Below, one piece after another: positions 1-7,704 of a stretch of DNA of 64,000 nt; position 1 is the first letter of the stretch, and every line of letters begins with the position of its first letter. The stretch is from NCBI GenBank assembly GCA_039029535.1, contig JBCCFW010000021.1:1-64000 (forward strand). The letters run 5' to 3'. The stretch comes from JBCCFW01 sp039029535. GTDB taxonomy: Bacteria > Acidobacteriota > JBCCFW01. Made by a program: the position numbers and the translations under genes. The notes below the pieces were generated by a model. It saw only the letters and a program-made list of their open reading frames with translations. It did no database searches and was not told the DNA's origin.

Positions 1-80
1 TGAGCTATCCGTGGGGCGCCGGGGGGGGGGTCGGTGGGGGGGTTGCTTTTGGCGCCTCGGGGGCCGGCGGGGCCCACGAC
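1..80. other. G-rich left edge of window
   Basis: This stretch is dominated by G runs: ten G at 21-30 and a further run of seven G at 36-42. The reading frame of the next gene stays open to the left edge, so that gene could start further left. No promoter is visible. Runs like these are also typical places for base-count errors in an assembly. Confidence 0.5.
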
Positions 81-737
81 TTGAGCCTGAAGCGGTCCCC
101 CTCACTGTGGAAGCACACCGAGTGGGCACGCCAGTACGCCAGCGTCCGAAGGCAAGTCGTTCCAAGGCTGGTCGAACATCGGCGAGCCCGACGAGTCGAG
201 CTGGGCCCGAACGTCACGCTCCTCTTCGAGAACCGCACGACCATCCTCGCTCAGATCTACGAGCAAGCCTGGGCCGCTGGCGACATCTCGGTCGATGCTG
301 GTGAGCGCATGCGCACCGAGCTCAGGAGCCTGGTCCCGCAGCCGGGCGAGCTCCTGACGACGGTGTTCCTGCAAGGCGAGACCGACAAGGTTCTTTCCCT
401 CTCCCATGACCTGACGGCCTATCCTGGGGCCCTGCGACTGCACCTGCCCACGGGAAGCTGCGCTGGGATCAACCTCGACCCCACCGACACCAAGGCCGCC
501 GTTCACTTCCTCCGCTTCCGGCTCCCTCAGGGCCCACGCCTGGTGACCAAGAACAGCGGCGCGCGAACTCGCTCGTGGACGCTGGAGCTCGACTCCTCCC
601 TCGGTCTGCTCGCGCAGACCATTTCCGACGCGTTGTGCAACGACTTGCTCAATGACGCCGACGCTCCGACCTCCCGGACTCTTCCCGAGCTGGTCGACCT
701 GACTCAAGTGATTCCCTCGGAGACGACCTCATCATGA
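81..737 (+). CDS. DUF3501 family protein
   Basis: A 218-residue soluble protein. The segment RRVELGPNVTLLFENRTT near residues 37-54 matches the conserved core of DUF3501 proteins as I know the family, which are usually about 190-200 residues. Their biochemical role is not established; they often sit beside redox or iron-sulfur proteins. The start used is TTG at 81, which gives a family-like N-terminus (a helix, then the basic RRAR stretch). The frame is open to the window edge, so a start further left is possible. The stop overlaps the next start (ATGA at 734-737), so it is probably co-translated with the peroxiredoxin, which suggests an oxidative-stress or redox role. Confidence 0.75.
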   Translation: MSLKRSPSLWKHTEWARQYASVRRQVVPRLVEHRRARRVELGPNVTLLFENRTTILAQIYEQAWAAGDISVDAGERMRTELRSLVPQPGELLTTVFLQGETDKVLSLSHDLTAYPGALRLHLPTGSCAGINLDPTDTKAAVHFLRFRLPQGPRLVTKNSGARTRSWTLELDSSLGLLAQTISDALCNDLLNDADAPTSRTLPELVDLTQVIPSETTSS

Positions 738-1330
738 TGACCGGACAGCCCGCCCCGACCTTCGATGCTCCCGCCGTGCTCGGCGACGGCACCATCGTCG
801 ACTCGTTCGACTTCGCCGAGCGCACGAAGGACCGCTACGCCCTCGTGTTCTTCTACCCGCTCGACTTCACCTTCGTGTGCCCTTCCGAGCTCATCGCCCT
901 CGATCGCCGCATGGCCGAGTTCAAGGAGCGCAACGTCGAGGTCATGGCGGTCTCGATCGACTCGCAGTTCACCCATCACGCCTGGCGCAACACGGCCGTG
1001 AACGACGGCGGCATCGGTCCGGTCGGCTTCACGATGGTCGCCGACGTGAAGCACGAGATCTGCCGTGCCTACGGCGTCGAGAGCCCAGGCGGCGTCGCCT
1101 ACCGCGGCGCGTTCGTCATCGACGGCGAGGGCACCGTCCGCGCCTCGATCGTTCACGACCTCCCGCTCGGTCGCAACGTCGACGAGCTGCTGCGGGTCGT
1201 GGACGCGCTACAGTTCCACGAGAAGCACGGTGACGTCTGCCCCGCCGGCTGGAACCCGGGCGATTCGGGCATGAAGGCGTCGCCGGAGGGCGTGGCGTCC
1301 TATCTCTCGGAGAACGCCGAGCAGCTCTGA
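734..1330 (+). CDS. Typical 2-Cys peroxiredoxin (AhpC/TSA family)
   Basis: A 198-residue cytosolic thiol peroxidase that reduces hydrogen peroxide and organic hydroperoxides. The peroxidatic cysteine is Cys49 in DFTFVCPSE and the resolving cysteine is Cys169 in GDVCPAGW, the standard spacing for typical 2-Cys enzymes. The C-terminus is slightly extended beyond the resolving Cys, as in the AhpC group. There is no signal peptide. The start ATG at 734 overlaps the stop of the DUF3501 gene by four bases, and ATG at 737 is an alternative. A GGAG sequence at 719-722 can serve as ribosome site. The reductant (AhpF, thioredoxin or another) is not encoded nearby. Confidence 0.95.
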   Translation: MMTGQPAPTFDAPAVLGDGTIVDSFDFAERTKDRYALVFFYPLDFTFVCPSELIALDRRMAEFKERNVEVMAVSIDSQFTHHAWRNTAVNDGGIGPVGFTMVADVKHEICRAYGVESPGGVAYRGAFVIDGEGTVRASIVHDLPLGRNVDELLRVVDALQFHEKHGDVCPAGWNPGDSGMKASPEGVASYLSENAEQL

Positions 1331-1382
1331 TTCCGGAGCCGTCGCCCGTCCTCCATCGAACGCCGTCGGTGGAGGGCGGGTC

Positions 1383-1739
1383 ATGCCTCAGCGTCACAGC
1401 AGGATGGTCGACGGTCGTCGTCACGTCTGGCTCACCGAGGAGCTCTGGAAGCTCGCCGCCGACCTGCCTCCCTTCGACCTCCCCGTCGAGGACGTCGTCG
1501 AGCTCGACTGGAACTGTTGGTTCGACGACGACGACCCGCCGACGATCCGCGCCGTCGCCGAGCATGCGCGTCGCATCCAGGACGCGTCGCTCGAGCATCC
1601 GATCGTGCTGAACGCCGACGGTCAGCTCATGGACGGAGGGCACCGTCTCGCCAAGGCCCTCCTCCTCGGCCACGCCACCATCCGTGCCGTGCGCTTCGAG
1701 GCGACGCCCCCGCCGCACGAGGTGCTGGACCCGAGCTGA
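1383..1739 (+). CDS. Small ParB/sulfiredoxin-fold (ParB-like nuclease domain) protein
   Basis: A 118-residue protein. Residues about 75-105 (PIVLNADGQLMDGGHRLAKA and the following helix) carry the G-x-H-R signature of the ParB/Srx fold, in which a phosphate or nucleotide binds at the GHR turn. It lacks the helix-turn-helix part of true ParB partition proteins, so it is a stand-alone member with unknown role. A GGAGGGCGGG sequence lies just before ATG 1383. The gene is convergent with the next one, with only nine bases between the stops. Chromosome partition is unlikely because no parA or parS-like context is present. Confidence 0.7.
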   Translation: MPQRHSRMVDGRRHVWLTEELWKLAADLPPFDLPVEDVVELDWNCWFDDDDPPTIRAVAEHARRIQDASLEHPIVLNADGQLMDGGHRLAKALLLGHATIRAVRFEATPPPHEVLDPS

Positions 1740-1748
1740 CGCGATCGC

Positions 1749-2573
1749 TCAGGCGCGCGACCGCGCCCGCTGCCGTCCCCGCCGGCCGTTCCTCGACCGC
1801 GCCTCGGAGCTGAAGGCCACCGCCTCCTCGTCGGCCGCCACCTCGTCGAGGGCGCTCGCCAGGGCGTCGACCCCACGGCTGACCTCACGGAGCTGGGTCC
1901 CGAAGCTCTGCACCGCCGCCGAGGCGCCGGCCAGGTCGGTCGAGAGCAGCTCGACGAGGTCGAGGTGGAGCGCCGACAGCATCCCGACCGCCGTCCGCAG
2001 CCGGGCGTCGATGCGACGACGTCGCTCCTTGACCCGCACGAGCGTCTCCTCCTGCTTGAGGAGAATCTCGAGCGTGGCCTCTTCATCAGCGCGCGAGCCC
2101 TCGTCGGCCTCGGCGACCCGACGTCGCGCCTGCTCGAGCTGACGCGACAGGCGGTCGGCGTCGTGGTGTCGCAGCTCCCGGTCGACCCGGGAACCCTGCT
2201 CGGCCAGACCACGGACCCGCTCCTCGAGCACCTCCACGGGACGGCGGACGTCACCGAGGAGCTCCTCCTGCGCCGGGTCGAGCTGGAGCAGCAGGTCCTC
2301 GACGGCCGTCTTGAGCCGACCCAGCTCGCGGACGTGGGCGTCGCGGTCCCGCGCCAGGCGGCGGGCTCGGGCCTGCTCGCGGGCCTCGTCGCGGAGGTCC
2401 AGGCCGTCGAGCACGAGCCCCAGGCCCAGGATCACGAGGACCAGGACGGCCCAGGGAACCTGGGGCGTCAGGGCCACGTTGAGCGCGGCCGCGACCATCC
2501 CCACCAGGACCGCCCGACCGATGCGGAAGCCCCGCCACCTGGGTCGTCGTCGCTGGGTCATCGGGACCGCCAC
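1749..2573 (-). CDS. Membrane-anchored coiled-coil protein
   Basis: A 274-residue protein of no family I recognise. A basic N-terminus (MTQRRRPRWRGFRIGR) is followed by one or two hydrophobic segments at about residues 20-60, then a long Arg/Glu/Leu-rich region (about 60-240) with heptad spacing typical of coiled coil, and a basic tail. It is probably anchored in the inner membrane with the coiled coil in the cytoplasm. GTG at 2573 is preferred because a GAGGAGGGAA ribosome site precedes it; an ATG at 2561 is possible but spaced too far. It is divergent from hpnC with 85 bases between, so both genes may share that control region. Confidence 0.6.
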   Translation of the reverse strand: MAVPMTQRRRPRWRGFRIGRAVLVGMVAAALNVALTPQVPWAVLVLVILGLGLVLDGLDLRDEAREQARARRLARDRDAHVRELGRLKTAVEDLLLQLDPAQEELLGDVRRPVEVLEERVRGLAEQGSRVDRELRHHDADRLSRQLEQARRRVAEADEGSRADEEATLEILLKQEETLVRVKERRRRIDARLRTAVGMLSALHLDLVELLSTDLAGASAAVQSFGTQLREVSRGVDALASALDEVAADEEAVAFSSEARSRNGRRGRQRARSRA

Positions 2574-2658
2574 CTTCCCTCCTCGCCCGCTTGGGCTCGG
2601 GCCACGTCGTCCTCATCTTGCCGGCCGTTTCGGCTGCGTGCCATGCTGCGACCTCGTC

Positions 2659-3546
2659 ATGACGGAGCTCGCCGACGCCTCCCGCCACTGCCAAACCCTG
2701 GCGCGAGAGCACTACGAGAACTTTCCGACCGCCTCGCTGCTCCTGTCCTCACGGGTCCGGCCGGCGGTGGCAGCGATCTACGCCTTCGCCCGCACTGCCG
2801 ACGACTTCGCCGACGAGCCCGAGTACGCAGGCTCGCGCCGCGAGTTGCTCGATTCCTGGGAACGGTCCCTGGACGCCGCTCTCGACGACCGCCCCGACGG
2901 TCCCGTGATGGCCGCGCTGGCCCAGTCGGTGCGGCAGTTCGACCTGCCGGTGCAGGCGCTCCGGGACCTGCTCGAGGCCTTTCGGTCCGACTCCGACAAC
3001 CCCGTCCACCCCGACTTCGACTCTCTCCTGCGGTACTCGGAGAAGAGCGCCAACCCGGTCGGGCGGCTGGTCCTCGCCCTCCACGACATCCGCGACCCCG
3101 GCAGCCTCGCCGCCTCCGACGCGATCTGCACCGGGCTCCAGCTCACCAACTTCTGGCAGGACGTGGCCGTCGACCTCCCGCGCGGCCGCTCCTACCTCCC
3201 CCAGGCCGAGCTCGATCGCTTCGGGCTGAGCCTCGACGGCGTCGGCACCGACGGCGCCACGCCGGCCTACCGAGAGATGATGGCTTCCCTCATCGAGCGC
3301 ACGCGGATGGTGTTCGCCGGAGGCTGGCCGCTGGCCCGGGAGACCCGTGGTCGACTCGGGCTCTGGCTCCGCTGCGTGTGGGCCGGTGGCCACGCCATCC
3401 TCGGGCGAGTCGAGGAAGTCGAGGGCGACGTCTTCACCCAACGACCCAAGCTCTCCACCCTGGATCGCATCCGACTGGCTGCCCCGGCGGTCGTGGGGCT
3501 CACCCGGCCCCGACCGCCCGCTCGGGCCATGCAGGCGCTGACGTGA
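2659..3546 (+). CDS. hpnC: Squalene synthase HpnC (hydroxysqualene synthase)
   Basis: A 295-residue trans-prenyltransferase of the squalene/phytoene synthase family. In the HpnCDE route HpnD joins two farnesyl diphosphates to presqualene diphosphate, HpnC converts that to hydroxysqualene and HpnE reduces it to squalene. The aspartate-rich sites are visible as TADDFADEPE near residues 45-54 and NFWQDVAVD near 165-173, and YSEKSANPVGRL near 120-131 is the usual HpnC middle motif. The start is ATG 2659, in line with family length; the open frame upstream is antisense to the preceding gene. It overlaps hpnD by four bases (GTGA), so the two are likely translationally coupled. Confidence 0.93.
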   Translation: MTELADASRHCQTLAREHYENFPTASLLLSSRVRPAVAAIYAFARTADDFADEPEYAGSRRELLDSWERSLDAALDDRPDGPVMAALAQSVRQFDLPVQALRDLLEAFRSDSDNPVHPDFDSLLRYSEKSANPVGRLVLALHDIRDPGSLAASDAICTGLQLTNFWQDVAVDLPRGRSYLPQAELDRFGLSLDGVGTDGATPAYREMMASLIERTRMVFAGGWPLARETRGRLGLWLRCVWAGGHAILGRVEEVEGDVFTQRPKLSTLDRIRLAAPAVVGLTRPRPPARAMQALT

Positions 3547-4439
3547 GCACGACGCGACGCATCGATCCGCAGTTGACGGCCCGAGCTCTCGACCTGTGCC
3601 GGGAACGCACCCGCGCGAGCAAGAGCAACTTCGCGCTCGCGTTTTCACCCCTGCCCCGCCCCCGGCGCGAGGGCATCCATGCGGTCTACGCCTACTGCCG
3701 CTGGCTCGACGACCTCGTCGACGAGCCGCAGGAGAACCTCGACCCCCGCGCCGAGCTCGACGCCTGGCGGGCCGCGGTGCCGCGGGCACTGCGCGGTGAG
3801 GTCGACGACCAGGACGATCCGGTGCTCGTCGGCGTCGCCGCCACTCACGAGCGCTTCGGCCTGCACGAGGTCGACCTGCTCGCCGTCATCGACGGGATGC
3901 AGATGGACCTCGAGCGCAATCGCTACGAGACCGCCGAGGAGTTGTCGCTCTACTGCCGACGCGTGGCGGGTCACGTTGGCTGTCTCTGCCTGCCCGTGTT
4001 CGGCAGCCAGTCGGAAGAAGGTCGTCGCTTCGCGATGAAGCTCGGCGAAGCCTTCCAGATGACCAACATCCTCCGGGACGTCGGCGGCGACGCGGCGCAA
4101 GGGCGGATCTACCTGCCGCTGGAAGAGCTCGAGCGCGCCGGCGTCACGCCCGAGGAGATCCTGGAACGCCGTGCCAGCCCCCGTCTGGCGGCCCTGCTCC
4201 GTCGGATGGGCGAGAGGGCCCTTCGCCTGTTCAACCTGGCGGAACAGGCCCTCCCCACCAACGAGCGTGCGACGCTGTTCTCCGCCTCGATCATGGCCGC
4301 CATCTACCGGCGGCTGCTCGAGGAGGTGCAGGGACGAGCGCCCGATCCCTTCGGTCCACGACCGCGGCTCCCCGGTCGTCTCAAGGGTCTCCTCGCCACC
4401 GGCGTCATTCTCCGCGACGCCGTGTTCCGCCTCGCGTGA
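3543..4439 (+). CDS. hpnD: Presqualene diphosphate synthase HpnD
   Basis: A 298-residue squalene/phytoene synthase-family enzyme that condenses two farnesyl diphosphates into presqualene diphosphate. Motifs: YAYCRWLDDLVDEP near residues 50-63 (first Asp-rich site), YCRRVAGHVG near 138-147, and QMTNILRDVGGDAAQGRIYLP near 169-189 (second Asp-rich site). The frame runs open for about 1.5 kb further upstream, but that part is antisense or out of frame to real genes. GTG 3543, overlapping the hpnC stop, gives the normal family length. It overlaps hpnE by four bases. HpnC and HpnD are clearly separate family members here, not a recent duplication. Confidence 0.93.
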   Translation: MSTTRRIDPQLTARALDLCRERTRASKSNFALAFSPLPRPRREGIHAVYAYCRWLDDLVDEPQENLDPRAELDAWRAAVPRALRGEVDDQDDPVLVGVAATHERFGLHEVDLLAVIDGMQMDLERNRYETAEELSLYCRRVAGHVGCLCLPVFGSQSEEGRRFAMKLGEAFQMTNILRDVGGDAAQGRIYLPLEELERAGVTPEEILERRASPRLAALLRRMGERALRLFNLAEQALPTNERATLFSASIMAAIYRRLLEEVQGRAPDPFGPRPRLPGRLKGLLATGVILRDAVFRLA

Positions 4440-5800
4440 CCCGCGCTCTCGTCATCGGCGGCGGGCTCGCCGGTCTCTCGGCAGCGACCGCCCTCACCGA
4501 GGCCGGCGTCCCGTGCACCGTTCTGGAAGGCCGGGGCTCGTTGGGCGGTCGAGCGTCCTCGGTCGTGCACCGACGCACCGGCGACGAGATCGACACCGGG
4601 CAGCATGTCGTCATGGGCTGCTACGACGAGACCTTTCGCTACCTCCGACGCATCGGTGCCGAGGACGGCATCCGACTGCAAGACCGGCTGCGCGTCGCGC
4701 TGGTCGAACCGGGACGCCGACGCGCCGTGCTCGCCTGCCCGCCGCTGCCGGCGCCGTTGCACCTGGCGGCCGGTCTGTTCGGTCACGCCCTCCTCACGCC
4801 GCTGGAACGACTGCGCTGCGTGAAGGTCACGATGGCCGCGCGCTTCGGCGCCGGCGACCCCGCCCTCGATCGCATCAGCGTCGCGGACTGGCTGCGACAG
4901 CTCGGTCAGTCCGAGAACGCGCTGCGGGTCTTCTGGACCCCCACCTGTCTCGCCACGCTCAACGCCGACATCGAGACGGCCGCCGCCTCGCTGTTCGCCA
5001 CCGTGCTCGACCGCGCCTTCCTGGGTCCCGGTCAGTCCTCGTCACTCGGCTGGCCGACCGCCGGGCTCTCGACCGTGCTCGCCGAGCCGGCTCGGGAGCC
5101 ACTCGAACGAGGTGGCAGCACCCTCGAGATGAACCAGCCGGTCCGGGGGCTGCTGGTGGAGAACGGACGCTGCGTGGGCGTGGTGGATCGCGGTGGTCGT
5201 GAACGTCGCGCCGATGTCGTGATCGCCGCCGTGCCCGCCGACGTCCTGGCGCGCTTGCTCCCCGAGGAGTGGCTCGGCCGCAGCCCCTTCGACGGCCTCG
5301 ACTGCTTCGAGCCGTCGTCGATCGTGTCGGTGCACTTGTGGCTCGAACAGCGCGTGCTCGAGGCGAGCTTCGTCGGGCTCATCGACTCACCCGTCCACTG
5401 GGTCTTCGATCGCGAGAGCTGCTGGGGTCGACCACCGCAGGGCGGCGCTCAGCTCCTGACGATCGTTCGCTCAGGGGCGGGTGAATGGGCCGAGCGCGAT
5501 CGTGACGAAGTTTTAAGGGAGTGCCGGGACGAGCTCTTCCGCGCCTTCCCCGACATCGCTTCGACACGCATTCTCGACAGCGAGGTCATCAAGGAACGAC
5601 GCGCGACCTTCGTCGGTCGCCCGGGATTGAGCGTTCGACGCTTCGGACCCGACACGCCCGTACCCGGACTGTTGGTGGCCGGCGACTGGACCGACACCGG
5701 CCTGCCCGCGACCATCGAGGGCGCCTGCCAGTCCGGACACGCGGCGGCAGCCCGACTGCTTCAGCTGACCCGAACCAGTCATGAGTCTCCTGCTGCGTGA
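4436..5800 (+). CDS. hpnE: Hydroxysqualene dehydroxylase HpnE
   Basis: A 454-residue FAD-dependent amine-oxidase-fold enzyme for the last step to squalene. The N-terminal dinucleotide motif GGGLAGLSAA (residues 8-17), the GGRAS turn near residue 39 and the C-terminal FAD motif VAGDWTDTGLPATIEGA near 418-434 are all present. GTG 4436 overlaps the hpnD stop. The gene closes the operon. No squalene-hopene cyclase, oxidosqualene cyclase or squalene epoxidase gene follows, so the fate of the squalene is decided elsewhere in the genome. A GC-rich hairpin lies about 100 bases downstream. Confidence 0.92.
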   Translation: MTRALVIGGGLAGLSAATALTEAGVPCTVLEGRGSLGGRASSVVHRRTGDEIDTGQHVVMGCYDETFRYLRRIGAEDGIRLQDRLRVALVEPGRRRAVLACPPLPAPLHLAAGLFGHALLTPLERLRCVKVTMAARFGAGDPALDRISVADWLRQLGQSENALRVFWTPTCLATLNADIETAAASLFATVLDRAFLGPGQSSSLGWPTAGLSTVLAEPAREPLERGGSTLEMNQPVRGLLVENGRCVGVVDRGGRERRADVVIAAVPADVLARLLPEEWLGRSPFDGLDCFEPSSIVSVHLWLEQRVLEASFVGLIDSPVHWVFDRESCWGRPPQGGAQLLTIVRSGAGEWAERDRDEVLRECRDELFRAFPDIASTRILDSEVIKERRATFVGRPGLSVRRFGPDTPVPGLLVAGDWTDTGLPATIEGACQSGHAAAARLLQLTRTSHESPAA

Positions 5801-5895
5801 CCAGATCTGCTGCCTGCGAAGGGCGTACTCGCCTCTCGGTCCTCAACGCACCACCAAGTGCGCTTCCGGGCCTCGTGACTACGTTCGCCCCTCTC

Positions 5896-5912
5896 GGCCG
5901 GCATCTCCGGCC
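5896..5912 (+). terminator. GC-rich hairpin after hpnE
   Basis: GGCCGG, five bases, CCGGCC: a perfect six-base-pair stem 95 bases after the hpnE stop. No T-run follows, so if it terminates transcription it does so without the classical U-tract. The same stem occurs at 16570-16586 after another gene. Confidence 0.3.
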
Positions 5913-5920
5913 ACTCGCGA

Positions 5921-5950
5921 CGGACACTCATGACTGGTCCGGGTTAAACT
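5921..5950 (+). promoter_or_regulatory. Possible promoter for the M1-like gene
   Basis: CGGACA at 5921-5926 and TAAACT at 5945-5950 are separated by 18 bases. TTAAACT is one of the few AT-rich patches here. It lies 32 bases upstream of the GTG at 5982, which has its own GGAGGG ribosome site at 5967-5972. The match to sigma-70 boxes is moderate. Confidence 0.3.
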
Positions 5951-5981
5951 CTCTCGGCTTCCGCTCGGAGGGCCACGAGTC

Positions 5982-6845
5982 GTGAAAATCATTCAGAGCG
6001 CCCGCGATTACTGCGATCAGTTCTTCCTTCGTCGCTCGTACGCCCAGCCCACCGTCAAGGGCACCAACCTCGAGCTGCGCGTCGACCTCTCCCGGCCCGA
6101 GATGCAGGCCCGCGCCGAGGCCGACTTCCGCTTCCGTCCCCTCCAGGACACCAAGACGGTGATCCTCGGCATCGGCCCGGTGACCGTTCGCTCGGCCACC
6201 TGGAAGGGTCACGCGCTCAAGACTCGCTGCAACTCTCCATTCGTCATCCTTCGCTTCCCCGAGAAGCTGGAGAACTGCATCGAGACCCGCATCCACCTGA
6301 AGTACTCGTACTGGCCCGACTCGTACGGCACCCTCCGTCAGCCGCTGACCAAGAACGACTTCCCGACCAAGGTCTGGCTCACCTGCCGTCGTCCCCTGCT
6401 CGCGCTCTGCCAGGGTGAGCTCATCGAGAGCAAGGAAGAGCCGCCGCTGCGCGTCTTCGAATGGGCGCCACCACGCTCACGACGTCTCAACGCCGTCGTC
6501 GCGACGGTGCGCAGCTTCCGCAAGCAGGCCGACGACGAGCTGAATCTCTGGCTGCACGTCCGAGAGAACACCGTCGACATCGTCCCGCGCATCCTCGACC
6601 TGATGCTCGAGATCTACGAGGAGTGTCGCGGTGCGCACGGCAAGGGCCTGCCGTACGAGCACCTGCACGTCGTCGAGTCCGACGAAGCGGACCGCGAACC
6701 GTTCAACTCGCCGGGGCTCATCGTCGTGCCGCGCGGCAGCCTGATCAACGACAGGCCCAAGGTCTATGGGCTGCTCGCCCCCGAGTTCAACAAGGAATGG
6801 GGGCGCGAGGCGATCCGGCTGCAGCACTGGGGCGAGAAGGACTGA
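5982..6845 (+). CDS. Truncated M1-aminopeptidase-like protein lacking the zinc site
   Basis: A 287-residue protein without signal peptide. Residues about 20-120 read as the N-terminal beta-sandwich of M1 peptidases, and residues about 205-285 follow the start of the M1 catalytic domain: LEIYEECRG, then LPYEHLHVVES, FNSPGLIVVPRGSL and LLAPEFNKEWG. In active enzymes the last segment is LxAHExxHQWWG. Here both histidines are replaced (Pro and Lys), Glu and the Trp-Gly remain, and the protein ends about 13 residues later. Active members are normally 500 residues or more. This is inferred to be a non-catalytic derivative, perhaps a binding protein, or a decayed gene kept as an ORF. The start is GTG with a good GGAGGG site. 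Confidence 0.5.
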   Translation: MKIIQSARDYCDQFFLRRSYAQPTVKGTNLELRVDLSRPEMQARAEADFRFRPLQDTKTVILGIGPVTVRSATWKGHALKTRCNSPFVILRFPEKLENCIETRIHLKYSYWPDSYGTLRQPLTKNDFPTKVWLTCRRPLLALCQGELIESKEEPPLRVFEWAPPRSRRLNAVVATVRSFRKQADDELNLWLHVRENTVDIVPRILDLMLEIYEECRGAHGKGLPYEHLHVVESDEADREPFNSPGLIVVPRGSLINDRPKVYGLLAPEFNKEWGREAIRLQHWGEKD

Positions 6846-6875
6846 CCTCCTCGCCCGAGTGGGGAAGCCAGGACG

Positions 6876-7607
6876 CTAGCGTCCGAGCCGTCGCAAGCGA
6901 TCGGCGTGGTGCGGCATGACCACCATCCGGTGATCGTCGACGACGAGCCGAGCTTCATCGGCTCGACCTCGGTCCATCAGCAGCTCGGCCAGCTCGAGTC
7001 GTGCCGCCACGAAGGCCGGCGCAGCGGCACAGGCCGCCCGAAGGTGGCTCTCCGCGATCTGCGGCTCGGCACGCGCGAGCGCCCAGGCCTGCAAGCCAGC
7101 GGTCGGCACCTCCGAGAGACGCTCGAGCCGAGCCTGCACGGCAGCGGTCGGCGCCTCACCACCCAGCGACAGCGCGAGCCCGGCCAGGGCCTTGGCCAGG
7201 CCGTCGGCGGGAACTTCCAGGCCTTGCTCTGGGTGGAGACGGGCTTCGGTCAGGTCGATGAGGCCGACCGTCACGAGCCAACGCCCGTGCTGCCAGCGGC
7301 AGCGGCCCTCGATGACGTGGGTCGCCCCCGCCCGCTCGGCGAGGACCCAGGCGGACGCCAAGGGCCAACGCTGGCCGGACAGGCCGGCTTCGCGGGCCAG
7401 GCGCGCGCGCTCGCCACGCGTGATGTTGTCGTGGCCGAGAGCCGAGAGGGACTCGCCGAGGAAATCGGCAGCACCCTCGGCGAGCCAGGGCGCGTCACGG
7501 CCTTCGACCGCGAAGGGAAGGACGAGAGCACGGGTTTCCGCCGTGGCGGAAGCGGCTGCGAGGAAGGAGAGGACGAACGCCGCGGAAGCTGAACGCAGGA
7601 AGGGCAT
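6876..7607 (-). CDS. Exported TolB/FlgO-like domain protein with TPR-like C-terminus
   Basis: A 243-residue protein. Residues 1-23 form a signal peptide (MPFLRSASAAFVLSFLAAA then SATAE). The mature N-terminus ALVLPFAVEGRDAPWLAEGAA resembles the TolB N-terminal/FlgO-type fold often seen at the front of bacterial TPR proteins, and the C-terminal 60 residues (HLRAACAAAPAFVAARLELA onward) look like one or two helical TPR repeats. Probably periplasmic. The frame extends 168 bases further upstream, but ATG 7607 is chosen because the signal peptide starts exactly there. It lies 97 bases downstream of the PIN-TRAM gene in the same direction, so co-transcription is possible. Confidence 0.65.
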   Translation of the reverse strand: MPFLRSASAAFVLSFLAAASATAETRALVLPFAVEGRDAPWLAEGAADFLGESLSALGHDNITRGERARLAREAGLSGQRWPLASAWVLAERAGATHVIEGRCRWQHGRWLVTVGLIDLTEARLHPEQGLEVPADGLAKALAGLALSLGGEAPTAAVQARLERLSEVPTAGLQAWALARAEPQIAESHLRAACAAAPAFVAARLELAELLMDRGRADEARLVVDDHRMVVMPHHADRLRRLGR

Positions 7608-7704
7608 GGTCGCAGGTCCCGACCACTTGCCCGGCCCCAACGTTACGTCAAGTGGAGATCCGTTGCCAAGCGTCGCTCGCTCGGCAGCGGGCTGGAGGGG
7701 CGCC

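Noticed and set aside
1965..3542. Long open frame in front of hpnD that would add about 525 residues
   Set aside because: It runs antisense to the coiled-coil gene and out of frame through hpnC, has no family similarity, and hpnD already has normal length from GTG 3543.
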